This document shows positions 53,129 through 61,355 of a DNA stretch of 64,000 nucleotides, one piece after another. The stretch lies in NCBI GenBank assembly GCA_021818955.1, contig JAKASR010000015.1, positions 1 to 64,000 on the forward strand. The letters are read 5' to 3'. Both the position numbers and the translations under genes were made by a program. The notes beneath the pieces were generated by a model. It saw nothing but the letters and a program-made list of their open reading frames with translations. It was not told the origin of the DNA and ran no database searches. The DNA is from Acidobacteriota bacterium (GTDB lineage Bacteria > Acidobacteriota > Terriglobia > Terriglobales > SCQP01). The number at the start of each line of letters is the position of its first letter. Position 1 is the first letter of the stretch.

Positions 53129-54034
53129 CTATATCGACGCGATCGAACTCAGCACGTTTTCCCGCTGCGCCCGCACCGGCGCTTCCTCGATGCTGACCAC
53201 CCGCCAGGTATTTTTTTGTTTCAGCAGGCGCTTGACCAGGGCGGTATGCAAGGCGTGGCCGGCCTTGTCGGCATGGACGCGTCCCAACATCGGCATGCCC
53301 AGTAACGCCAGGTCGCCAATCAGGTCGAGCATTTTATGCCGCACGAATTCATCCTCGAAGCGCAGCGGCCCGTTGACCACCCGCCGTTCGTCCAGCACGA
53401 CGGCATTTTCATAGCCGCCGCCGCGAATCAGGCCTTGCCGCCGCATCGCCGCGACATCGCGCAGAAACCCGAACGTGCGCGCCGGAGCCAGCTCGCGGCG
53501 GAAATTTGCCGGGGTCAAATCCAGCTCGAAGCGCTGGCGCCCGATCGCCGGATGCGGGAAGTTGATCTCATAGCAGAGCTGCCAGCCGGAACCAGGATAG
53601 ACGCCGATGAATTTGCCCCCCTCCTCCAGTTCCAGCGGTTCAACGATTTTCAGGTAATGGCGCGCGCGCAACTGCTGGCGAGGCTGCGCCTGGTCCAGCA
53701 TTTCAATGTAGGGCTGGGCGCTGCCGTCGAGAATCGGCAATTCCAGATTATCGATTTCAACCGTAACATTATCGATGCCGCAACCGGTTAAGGCCGCCAG
53801 CAGGTGCTCCGTTGTGGAAATGAACACGCCTTTTTTCATCAGGCTGGTCGCATAGCTGACGCGGGCTATATTGGCTGCGGCGGCTTCCACTCGAAACCCT
53901 TCCAGATCGCTGCGCCGGAATTCAATCCCTTGGTTGGGCGCTCCCGGTTTCAGCCGCAGCTTGACCGGCGACCCGCTGTGCAAGCCCACGCCGCTGGTTT
54001 CAATCGCATGCCGGATGGTGGTTTGTCGGGGCAT
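53129..54034 (-). CDS. lpxC: UDP-3-O-acyl-N-acetylglucosamine deacetylase
   Basis: A 301-residue zinc enzyme for the committed step of lipid A synthesis. Motifs: SGVGLHSG, TTEHLLAALTGCGIDN with the zinc His, PILDGSAQPY, and HKMLDLIGDLALLG with the second His and Asp; KAGHALHTAL carries the catalytic His. Start ATG at 54034. It shows that the organism has lipopolysaccharide. Confidence 0.96.
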   Translation of the reverse strand: MPRQTTIRHAIETSGVGLHSGSPVKLRLKPGAPNQGIEFRRSDLEGFRVEAAAANIARVSYATSLMKKGVFISTTEHLLAALTGCGIDNVTVEIDNLELPILDGSAQPYIEMLDQAQPRQQLRARHYLKIVEPLELEEGGKFIGVYPGSGWQLCYEINFPHPAIGRQRFELDLTPANFRRELAPARTFGFLRDVAAMRRQGLIRGGGYENAVVLDERRVVNGPLRFEDEFVRHKMLDLIGDLALLGMPMLGRVHADKAGHALHTALVKRLLKQKNTWRVVSIEEAPVRAQRENVLSSIASI

Positions 54035-54182
54035 TGGGACATCATGCCATGAACGCTGGATTTTCAGTAAATGCAATCTATTCTTTTAGTTGCAAACTAG
54101 AGACCGGGGTTGCGCCGTGGCTTTATTGCCACAATTTACGGCCAATCTATGTGGTTTTGGACACGGCGAAATCGCTTAACAT

Positions 54183-55658
54183 TCAGTGCCAGCCGGCCTG
54201 TCCCCGCACCGACTCGATCAGCTTGCGGGAATCGTAGCCCACGCCGTCTTTGAAAACGATTTGCGGATGCTCGATGGCGCGGATGTTGGCGCCCAAATTG
54301 CCGCGCACCACCAGCAGGTCGGCGCGTTTTCCCGCCGCCACGGTGCCGATGGTGGCCAGGCGGCCGAGATAACGGGCGCCGTTATAGGTGGCGATATGCA
54401 CCGCCTGGGCCGGGGAAAATCCGGCCTCAACCAGCAACTCCAGTTCGCGCTCGTCGCCGAAGCCGGCCAGGTCGCCGCCGTAGCCGGTCGGATCTTCGCC
54501 CGCCAGCAGCAGCCCACCCGCCTGGGAAAAATCGCGCTCGAACCGCATTTCTTCTTTCAGCAGCCGGGGCCAAAGCGAATGCGCCTGGCCAGCGATGCGC
54601 GCCCGGGTGGTCAGGTAGGCCAAGCGCGCGGCAGGCATCAGCGCCGGCAGCGCCCGGCTTTCAAACCGCATCGAGGGCCGGTTGGGCGCGAAGGTTTCAA
54701 ACACCGGCAGGGTTGACGTTACGGCCACATGATGCCGCACCAGCGCTAGAATCGTTCCTTGAATCCGCTTGCCGCTCACCCGCATGCCCGCCAGGGTTTT
54801 TTCCGTCAATGCCTGCGCAGGGCAGACGTCGGGGCGTTTGCCGGGATCGAATTCGGTATCCACCATCAGCCCGTGTTCGAGGTCGTCGATGCCCAGCCGC
54901 GCGGCTTCGCGAAAGCCGACCGCGCAGAGGTGGCCGGTGATTTTCGTCGAGTGCGCATGCGCCGCCCGGATGGCCGCCGCCAATTCGGCGCGGGTGATAT
55001 GCATGTACGCCTTAAATGAAGTGGCGCCCTCTTGCGCCCAATAATTCACCATCCGGGTGGCGTCCGCCGGGCCGGTCAATTCGTGCATTTGCGGCGTATA
55101 GGCGCCTTGGCCTTCCAGATAGGGGCCGGTGATGTCGAAATCCGGCCCGGGAATGCGTCCGGCGTTGATGAGATGGCGGAGCTCCAGATCGGTGTAGGGT
55201 TCAATCGAGCCGGTGGTGCGGGCGGTGGTCACGCCGCAAGCCAGATAAAGCCGGGGAAAGCTGTAGCCCATTTCGCCATAGAGCGGCGGCTGCCCGCCCA
55301 CCGGGTAAAACAAATGTTCGTGCAACAACACCAGGCCGGGCAGCACGGTATCGCCGTCCAGTTTCAAAATGCGGGCGCCGGGCGGAATGCGCACCTGCCC
55401 AGCGGGCCCGACGCCGGCAATGCGGCCGCGTACGATCAGGATGGTCTGGCCGGAGCGCGGCGGCGCTCCGCTGCCGTCCATCACCCGCGCCCCGGTCAGC
55501 GCTACCACCGGCGCTTCCACGGCGACATAGGGCCGCACCGCGCGCGCAATCGGCGGCGGCCAGGCGCGGGGTTTTTGCGCGCCGGTGGGCGGCGCGGCCG
55601 CGCCGGCCAGCAGACCAATGCCCGTCATGACGCCGAAAAGCGGATGTCGTTTTCGCAT
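54183..55658 (-). CDS. Exported amidohydrolase
   Basis: A 491-residue amidohydrolase with a signal peptide (hydrophobic GVMTGIGLLAGAAAPP). The metal site includes LVLLHEHLF (HxH), a Lys in SFKAYMHITR, TGHLCAVG, DLEHGL and the final Asp in LLAGEDPTG. The N-terminal small beta domain (TGARVMDGSGAPPRSGQTIL to GDTVLPGLV) and C-terminal GKRADLLVV are standard. Such exported members act on peptides or cyclic amides; the substrate is unknown. The long frame continuing into the helicase gene on the opposite strand is a shadow. Confidence 0.9.
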   Translation of the reverse strand: MRKRHPLFGVMTGIGLLAGAAAPPTGAQKPRAWPPPIARAVRPYVAVEAPVVALTGARVMDGSGAPPRSGQTILIVRGRIAGVGPAGQVRIPPGARILKLDGDTVLPGLVLLHEHLFYPVGGQPPLYGEMGYSFPRLYLACGVTTARTTGSIEPYTDLELRHLINAGRIPGPDFDITGPYLEGQGAYTPQMHELTGPADATRMVNYWAQEGATSFKAYMHITRAELAAAIRAAHAHSTKITGHLCAVGFREAARLGIDDLEHGLMVDTEFDPGKRPDVCPAQALTEKTLAGMRVSGKRIQGTILALVRHHVAVTSTLPVFETFAPNRPSMRFESRALPALMPAARLAYLTTRARIAGQAHSLWPRLLKEEMRFERDFSQAGGLLLAGEDPTGYGGDLAGFGDERELELLVEAGFSPAQAVHIATYNGARYLGRLATIGTVAAGKRADLLVVRGNLGANIRAIEHPQIVFKDGVGYDSRKLIESVRGQAGWH

Positions 55659-55822
55659 GCTGCTGTCCCAGGGCTGAATGGAAATCACGGCCGCCGAAAA
55701 TCGCCTTAACTTAGCATGAAATCGGCCGGGAATGGAGAGGACGACTGGAAGCCCGCGAGCGCCGCCGCCTTGGGCCGCCGCGCCGGCCGCGAGTTGCGTC
55801 CGGCCTCCGGCTACTTCCAGGC

Positions 55823-55835
55823 TACGATAGTGCTG
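55823..55835 (+). promoter_or_regulatory. Candidate leaderless promoter of the DinG gene
   Basis: TACGAT at 55823-55828 is 7 nt from the ATG at 55836, without a Shine-Dalgarno. Confidence 0.35.
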
Positions 55836-57812
55836 ATGTCCGCTGGGAACGCGTCCGGCTCGTTTTACGATTTTTTCGGCCCGCGCGGCCGGCTGGCCCA
55901 AGTCTATCCCGGCTACGAATACCGCCGCGGGCAGTTGGAGATGGCCGAAGCGGTGGCGGCCGCGCTCGTCGAGCGCCGCCATTTGATTCTTGAGGCCGGC
56001 ACCGGCACCGGCAAAACCCTGGGCTATCTGGTGCCGATCGTGCGCAGCGGCCGCCGGGTGCTGATTTCCACCGGCACGCGCAATCTGCAGGAACAGCTCG
56101 TTTTCAAAGACATTCCCTGGCTGGAGCGCGCGCTCGACCGCAAACTCAACGCCGTGCTGGTCAAAGGCCGAGGCAATTACGCCTGCCGCTGGAAAGTGCA
56201 GGAGTTGGAAAAGCAGCCGGCGCTGCTGGAACTGGAAGAGTTGGGCTGGTACGGGCGCATCCGCGAATGGGCCGGCGAGACCGCGGCCGGCGACCGCGCC
56301 GAACTGGATTTTTTGCCGGAAAACGCCCGCCTCTGGGAGCGGCTCAACGCCCGCCGTGAAACCTGCGCCGGGCAAAAATGCCCGCTCTTCGAGGCATGTT
56401 TCCTGACCACGCTGCGCCAGCAGGCCGCGCAAGCCGACCTGGTGGTGGTCAACCATCATCTTTTCTTTGCCGACCTGACGCTCAAGCAGCGCGACCTGCC
56501 GGGCGTGCTGCCGCCCTACGAGGCGGTGTTGTTCGACGAAGCCCATGAGCTGGAAGAAATCGCCGGGCAATATTTCGGCCTCGGCCTGAGCAACTTCCAA
56601 ATCGAGGATTTTTGCCGCGATCTGGCGCCGGCGCTGAAGCAGCGCGACCGCTGGCAGGAGGCCGCGAGCGCCGCCTCCCGCCTGCGCCTCAGCGCGGCGC
56701 AGTGGATGGAGGCGTTAACGGAAAAGGAAGGCCGTTTCCGCTTTCAGCGCCGCGCCGAATTTCTCGCCCGGCATGCCCTGGCGATCCGCCGCTCGCGCCG
56801 CGCGCTGGCCGCGCTCGACGGCTTGTTGCAGGTCGCCGCCGATCCCGAACTGCGTCCGCTGGCCCAGCGCTGCGCCGAGCTGGCCATTCGCCTGGAGTTT
56901 CTGCTCGAACACGACGAGGCCGGCATGGTGTATTGGTGCGAGCGCCGCGGCCGCGGGCTTTACCTGCAAGCCACGCCGATCGACGTCGGTCCCTATTTGC
57001 GCGAGTCGCTGCTGGCCACGGTGGATACGGTCATGCTCACCTCGGCCACCTTGGCCGTGGACCGCGGCTTCGACTACATTCGCGGCCGCCTCGGCCTGGA
57101 GACTGCCCGCGAATGCCTGGTGGAGTCGCCGTTTGATGCCGCCCGCCAGGCGCTGCTGTATCTTCCGCCCGAGCTGCCCGACCCGCGCGCCCCGGAATTT
57201 TTTGCCGCCGCCGCCGCCGAAGTCGAAACCCTGCTGGCCGCCTCGCGCGGCCGCGCCTTTTTGCTCTTCACCAGCCATGAGCAGATGCGCCGCTTCCACC
57301 GGCATCTCGCCCCCCGGCTCGGCTTTCCCTGCCTGTTGCAGGGGGAGGCGCCGCGCCACCTCCTGCTCGAGCGCTACCGCCAAACCCCCGAAGCGGTGCT
57401 CTTCGCCACCAGCAGCTTCTGGCAGGGCGTGGACGTCCAGGGCGAGCAATTGAGCTGCGTCATCATCGACCGCCTGCCTTTCGCCGCGCCCGGCGATCCG
57501 GTGACCGAGGCGCGCATCGAGGCGCTGCGCCGCCAGGGACGCAATCCCTTCGCCGAATTTCAGGTGCCCAGCGCGGTGCTGGCGCTCAAGCAGGGCTTCG
57601 GACGTCTTTTGCGCTCGCGCCGCGACCGCGGCGTGCTGGCGCTGCTCGATGTCCGCATCCGCCAGGCCGCCTACGGGCGCCGCTTTCTGGAATCGCTGCC
57701 GCCCTATCGCCTGACCCAATCGCTTGAGGAAGTGCGCGCCTTCTTCGCCCAGAGTCCAGCGACGCCCGCCGCCGCGCCGGTGGCCCCCGCCGCGCCGGTC
57801 GCTTCTCTATAG
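55836..57812 (+). CDS. dinG: DinG-family ATP-dependent DNA helicase
   Basis: A 658-residue XPD/DinG-like 5'-3' helicase. Walker A EAGTGTGKTLGYL and DEAH box LFDEAHELEE are present. Four cysteines for an iron-sulfur cluster lie between motifs I and II (NYAC, ETCAGQKCPLFEAC). The C-terminal motor includes FATSSFWQGVDVQGEQ and QGFGRLLRSRRDRG. It unwinds DNA structures such as D-loops or R-loops. ATG at 55836 matches the family start near YPGYEYRRGQLEMA better than the longer frame from 55716. A terminator follows in the repeat. Confidence 0.93.
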   Translation: MSAGNASGSFYDFFGPRGRLAQVYPGYEYRRGQLEMAEAVAAALVERRHLILEAGTGTGKTLGYLVPIVRSGRRVLISTGTRNLQEQLVFKDIPWLERALDRKLNAVLVKGRGNYACRWKVQELEKQPALLELEELGWYGRIREWAGETAAGDRAELDFLPENARLWERLNARRETCAGQKCPLFEACFLTTLRQQAAQADLVVVNHHLFFADLTLKQRDLPGVLPPYEAVLFDEAHELEEIAGQYFGLGLSNFQIEDFCRDLAPALKQRDRWQEAASAASRLRLSAAQWMEALTEKEGRFRFQRRAEFLARHALAIRRSRRALAALDGLLQVAADPELRPLAQRCAELAIRLEFLLEHDEAGMVYWCERRGRGLYLQATPIDVGPYLRESLLATVDTVMLTSATLAVDRGFDYIRGRLGLETARECLVESPFDAARQALLYLPPELPDPRAPEFFAAAAAEVETLLAASRGRAFLLFTSHEQMRRFHRHLAPRLGFPCLLQGEAPRHLLLERYRQTPEAVLFATSSFWQGVDVQGEQLSCVIIDRLPFAAPGDPVTEARIEALRRQGRNPFAEFQVPSAVLALKQGFGRLLRSRRDRGVLALLDVRIRQAAYGRRFLESLPPYRLTQSLEEVRAFFAQSPATPAAAPVAPAAPVASL

Positions 57813-57867
57813 GGTGAGATTGGCAGGCGCCAGAAGCGGTACCGGCTGCTGATGTCTCGGGCGACTT

Positions 57868-58024
57868 CGAAGAAATAGCCTCAAGCCGGTCCAGGAATTA
57901 ATTGCCCGCAGCCATGCCCGCCCCGGCCGGGTTGGCGCGGGCTTCCTTTTAGGTTCTTCTGCAATGGGACGGGAGGCTGGATGGAATGAGCGCCCGCGCC
58001 CGCAAGTCAATGCGGCCGTGCCGC
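57868..58024 (+). repeat. Dispersed structured repeat, copy 5 (divergent)
   Basis: Shares TTCGAAGAAATAGCCTCAAG, GCCATGCCCGC and GGCCGGGTTGGCGCGGG-like blocks and the 3' GCGGCCGTGCCGC with copies 1 and 2. The middle hairpin with TTCG is lost. Located between dinG and the deoxyhypusine-synthase gene, which are convergent. Confidence 0.65.
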
Positions 58025-58031
58025 ATTTTTT
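58012..58031 (+). terminator. Intrinsic terminator made by the repeat end
   Basis: GCGGC CGT GCCGC followed by A and six T (58026-58031). It lies about 200 bp past dinG, in its direction, and uses the 3' hairpin of the repeat. Confidence 0.65.
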
Positions 58032-58057
58032 GAGCTGGCCGCTGCAATCACGGTTGT

Positions 58058-59143
58058 TTACTTCAGCCCCACCAACTCGTCCGCTTTCCAGGTATAAACC
58101 AGCCGCTTGCGCCGCGCCGCCAGCTTGCGTTGCAGGGCGTAGCCGGCCAGCAATGGCAGCGAGACCGAGGGCTCGACGAAACACATCGCCGTGGTCGCCT
58201 GCGAGCGGATCTTGCCCCAGCTCACGGCTTCTTTCAGGGTGCTGCCCGAGAGCCCGCCCCAGTGCGGATTATCGGCGGTCAACTGCACCGCATAGCTGTG
58301 CCCGCGCTCTTCGTGAAAGATGTAGGCCATCACCACCGAGTCGTTAATGTAGTTTTTCGGCACGCCGCCGGCGATATAGATGGCCGCCGTTTTTTTCGAC
58401 TTCACCACGATCTGGGTCAGCTCGTAGTTGTCGCGAATCGAGTCGATTGCCAGCCGCGGCCGGCCTTCCTGTTTGGCGCGATAGTAATGGTGCGTCAAGC
58501 CGATGCCGATGGAGGAATCGTTGATTGCCGGCACGAACATGGGCACGCCGCGGCGGTAGGCGGTGCGGACGATGGATTGCTCGTCGTCGAGCTTGGAGCC
58601 GACATATTCCATATAGGCGCGGGATGAATAATTGCCCGGCGGCAGCTCGTCCGCCAACTCACCCAGCCAGGTGTCGGTGGCGATGAATTTTTCTTCGTCC
58701 ACGTAAGTGTCGTAGATGCGGTCGATCAGCAGCGCGTGCAGCTTGGCGTCGTCGGCCGCCGGGTCGCCCTCATAATGGCCCCAGCCGCGCGCCTGGTAAA
58801 TATCCTGATAGAGAATGGCGCCGGTGGAAACGATGACGTCGATATAGCCGCCGGCCACCAGGTCGCGCAGCACCTTGCGCAATCCGGCGGCGATCAGCGG
58901 TCCCGCGAGGCCCAGCATCACCGTTGGCCGGGCGCGGTCGGCGTAGAGGTTGCGCAGCACTTCCGCGCAGAGTCCCAGATTGCGCGCCTGCACCGAAGCG
59001 CCGCGCATCGCCTCGACCAGGTCGGCGACCGAGCTGACGCGATCGAAATCCACCGGCGCGATGCGTTTTTGCAAAAAGCGGCGCTTGGCGCGGGCGTCAA
59101 TCGGCCCCGCGCCGGGAATGGTGATGGCTTGGCTTTTCGACAT
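58058..59143 (-). CDS. Deoxyhypusine-synthase-family protein
   Basis: A 361-residue homologue of eukaryotic and archaeal deoxyhypusine synthase. NAD and spermidine site features are visible: STGAILYQD, GVPMFVPAINDSSIG, YIAGGVPKNYIND, and the catalytic-type lysine 311 in EAVSWGKIRS. Bacteria have no eIF5A, so the substrate must differ; known bacterial relatives make homospermidine or related polyamines. AGAAGG precedes the ATG. It is downstream of an unknown gene by 64 bp on the same strand. Confidence 0.88.
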   Translation of the reverse strand: MSKSQAITIPGAGPIDARAKRRFLQKRIAPVDFDRVSSVADLVEAMRGASVQARNLGLCAEVLRNLYADRARPTVMLGLAGPLIAAGLRKVLRDLVAGGYIDVIVSTGAILYQDIYQARGWGHYEGDPAADDAKLHALLIDRIYDTYVDEEKFIATDTWLGELADELPPGNYSSRAYMEYVGSKLDDEQSIVRTAYRRGVPMFVPAINDSSIGIGLTHHYYRAKQEGRPRLAIDSIRDNYELTQIVVKSKKTAAIYIAGGVPKNYINDSVVMAYIFHEERGHSYAVQLTADNPHWGGLSGSTLKEAVSWGKIRSQATTAMCFVEPSVSLPLLAGYALQRKLAARRKRLVYTWKADELVGLK

Positions 59144-59207
59144 GGCCTTCTTCCGGTTACGGCGTCAGGTTTGAGTCTAAACGATTTCCGCGCGCCGCCG
59201 CGCCCCC

Positions 59208-59951
59208 TTAGCGCCGCCGCCGCCGCTCGCGCTGGCGATAGATTTCAAGCGTCTGCCCGCGATTTGGCGGATAGATTTTTTCCAGCGTGCGCAGCCGCAG
59301 TTGCAATGCCTCCGGCGGCAGTGGCGGCTGTTCGTCGCGGCCGTCGAACAGGTCTTCGTAATAGATATCCATGAACAGCGCGCCCAGATAGAGTCCGAGC
59401 GCGTCGGTTTCGGCGGTGCGCAAATAATTTTGCCAGGCCTCGCCTTCCCGCACCGGCCCGCCGTCTTCGGTTTTGACCTGTTTGCGCCAGTCCCAGGCGT
59501 CGGGCGTGATCTCGCCCGCCGGCGTCTGATTCCATTGCTCGGCCAGCAGTTGCTGGAAGTCGTCGCGCGGCGGCGGCTGCAGGGCCGCCAGATAGGCGAT
59601 CTTGTCGTAAAACTCCATCGCCATGCCGTACACGTCGTTGGCGAAAAATTCGTAGCTGATGATGCCCAGCGCTCCCTGGTTGCGGAAATCGAGATGATGG
59701 CAGAGTTCGCTGCGTTCTTCGGCTTCGGCCTTGGGCTCGGTGGCGATGCTGACGCCGCGGCGCTGCTTGACGATCCAGGGGACGAAATAGATGGCGCAGC
59801 GGCCCAGGCGCGGCACCAGCGAGGCGGGCACGGCGGACACCAGGCGCTCCAGCGGCAGCCAGACCGGTTCGTTGCCGGCCAAGCCGAAGGTGAGCCCGTT
59901 ATCGGCGGTGCGCGCCGCCTGCGAGCGCAACATCTGCTCCACGGTCATCAT
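59208..59951 (-). CDS. Conserved-looking protein of unknown function
   Basis: A 247-residue soluble protein without signal or membrane segment. It has aromatic and acidic stretches (FFANDVYGMAMEFYDKIAYL, AWDWRKQVKTEDGG, LGLYLGALFMDIYYEDLFDG) and a C-terminal Arg-rich tail (EIYRQRERRRRR). The family is not recognised. ATG at 59951 is 6 nt after TACACT. Its nearness to the deoxyhypusine-synthase gene suggests a shared transcript, but the role is open. Confidence 0.7.
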   Translation of the reverse strand: MMTVEQMLRSQAARTADNGLTFGLAGNEPVWLPLERLVSAVPASLVPRLGRCAIYFVPWIVKQRRGVSIATEPKAEAEERSELCHHLDFRNQGALGIISYEFFANDVYGMAMEFYDKIAYLAALQPPPRDDFQQLLAEQWNQTPAGEITPDAWDWRKQVKTEDGGPVREGEAWQNYLRTAETDALGLYLGALFMDIYYEDLFDGRDEQPPLPPEALQLRLRTLEKIYPPNRGQTLEIYRQRERRRRR

Positions 59952-59963
59952 GTTGAAAGTGTA
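59952..59963 (-). promoter_or_regulatory. Candidate leaderless promoter of the unknown gene
   Basis: On the minus strand TACACT (59963-59958), six bases, then ATG at 59951. Confidence 0.4.
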
Positions 59964-60090
59964 ACGAAACCTTGCGCCGCTCGCCAAAACGCGCCGGCCC
60001 GGGCGGCAAAAATTTATTCCCGCAACATTGAGAATCGGCCTGCCACCGCCGGGCGGCGGGATTCACCTCCCTTGCAATCATTCGGTTACT

Positions 60091-61290
60091 ATGGGTTTTT
60101 CGATGGACAAAACCATGCGAGTCGGTAATTCCTGGAATCGCCGCGAATGGGCCCGCGGTTTGCTCGGCGGAGGCGGCGGCGCGCTCTGGGGCGCATCCGC
60201 GATCAGTGCGGCCGCCCCAGGCGGGGTGGCCGCAGCCGGCGCGCCAGGCTGGTTGGACGCGCGCGAATTTGGCGCGCGCGGCGACGGCAAGCACGACGAC
60301 ACCCGCGCCTTGCAGCGGGCGCTGGATGCGGCTGGCCAGCACCGCGGTGCGGTCTTCGTCCCGCCCGGCGTCTACCTCTGCGGTCATCTGCGCTGTCATC
60401 CCAATACCGCCCTGATCGGCATTCCCGCCTGGGATTATCGCGGCCCCGCGGGAACGGTGTTGAAGCTGGCCGATCCCCAGGCCGCCTGCCTGCTCGACAT
60501 CACTCGCGCGCATGGCTTGACGCTATCCGGCCTGGCGCTCGATGGCGGCGGCTTGGGCCGCCAGGTGCATGGCATCTGGCTGAATAATCCCGCCTATCTG
60601 CGCGAAGACAGTTTTCGCATCGACACCTGCCAGGTCGTCCGCTTCAGCGGCGACGGCGTGAATTTGACTCGCGCCTGGTGTTTTTCCGTCCGCCACTCCA
60701 TGCTCGCCTATAACGGCGGCGATGGATTAAGCCTGCGCGGCTGGGATGGCTTCATTCTCGACAACTGGTTTTCCGGCAACCGCCGCGCCGGCTTTGCCGC
60801 GCGCCAGGAAAACGCCTCCGTCACCTTCACCGCCAATCGCGTCGAGTGGAATCACGAAGAGAACCTGCTCATCGCCGGCGGCGATGGCTACCAGATCAAC
60901 GGCAACTTTTTCGACCGCGCCGGAAACTGTGCCGTCGCCTTGCGCCGGCGCGGACGCGTGCCCTGCACGCAAATCACCCTGACCGGCAACTTCCTCAAGC
61001 GCAGCGGCAAGTTCGCCCAGCCCGGCAGCTACGATTCCGCGCAACTGTTCCTCGATCGCGCCCGCGGCGTCACTTGCACCGGCAATAGCCTCGAAGCCGG
61101 CCGCGACGATGGCGGCCAAGGCCGTTGGAGCCCTTCCTTTGGCATCGTCTACCGGGGCCTGGAGGATTGCGTCATTCAAAACAATGTCCTCTATCAGGCG
61201 GCGCTCGAACGCCTGCTGGTGGATTTAGGCGGCCCGGGGAATGGCAGCCTCATCGGTCCCAATCCCGGCCGCCTGCTGACCGTAAGCTAA
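60091..61290 (+). CDS. Exported right-handed beta-helix (pectate-lyase-3-like) protein
   Basis: A 399-residue protein from ATG at 60091 (ATG at 60103 is equally possible). The N-terminus has a twin-arginine-like signal (WNRREWARGLL then an Ala/Gly-rich core). After it comes DAREFGARGDGKHDDTRALQ, the classic start of pectate-lyase-3-type beta-helices, then repeated coil turns with Asn ladders (YNGGDGLSLRGWDGFILDNW, SFGIVYRGLEDCVIQNNVLY). It likely binds or cleaves acidic polysaccharide; no catalytic set is evident. The gene ends with an intrinsic terminator. Confidence 0.82.
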   Translation: MGFSMDKTMRVGNSWNRREWARGLLGGGGGALWGASAISAAAPGGVAAAGAPGWLDAREFGARGDGKHDDTRALQRALDAAGQHRGAVFVPPGVYLCGHLRCHPNTALIGIPAWDYRGPAGTVLKLADPQAACLLDITRAHGLTLSGLALDGGGLGRQVHGIWLNNPAYLREDSFRIDTCQVVRFSGDGVNLTRAWCFSVRHSMLAYNGGDGLSLRGWDGFILDNWFSGNRRAGFAARQENASVTFTANRVEWNHEENLLIAGGDGYQINGNFFDRAGNCAVALRRRGRVPCTQITLTGNFLKRSGKFAQPGSYDSAQLFLDRARGVTCTGNSLEAGRDDGGQGRWSPSFGIVYRGLEDCVIQNNVLYQAALERLLVDLGGPGNGSLIGPNPGRLLTVS

Positions 61291-61325
61291 AACCAGCTAA
61301 ACTCCGGCTGGGGCGAGCTGAAACG

Positions 61326-61350
61326 GGATCGGTTGCCGATCCTCTTTTTC
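61326..61350 (+). terminator. Intrinsic terminator before hyuA
   Basis: GGATCGG TTG CCGATCC (61326-61342) followed by TCTTTTTC. It ends the beta-helix transcript and lies 6 nt before the hyuA ATG, so hyuA must have another way of being expressed or use partial read-through. Confidence 0.8.
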
Positions 61351-61355
61351 TCCGC

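Noticed and set aside
55659-56600. Minus-strand extension of the amidohydrolase frame into the DinG region
   Set aside because: The signal peptide starts at 55658, and the extension lies opposite to the DinG Walker and cysteine motifs.
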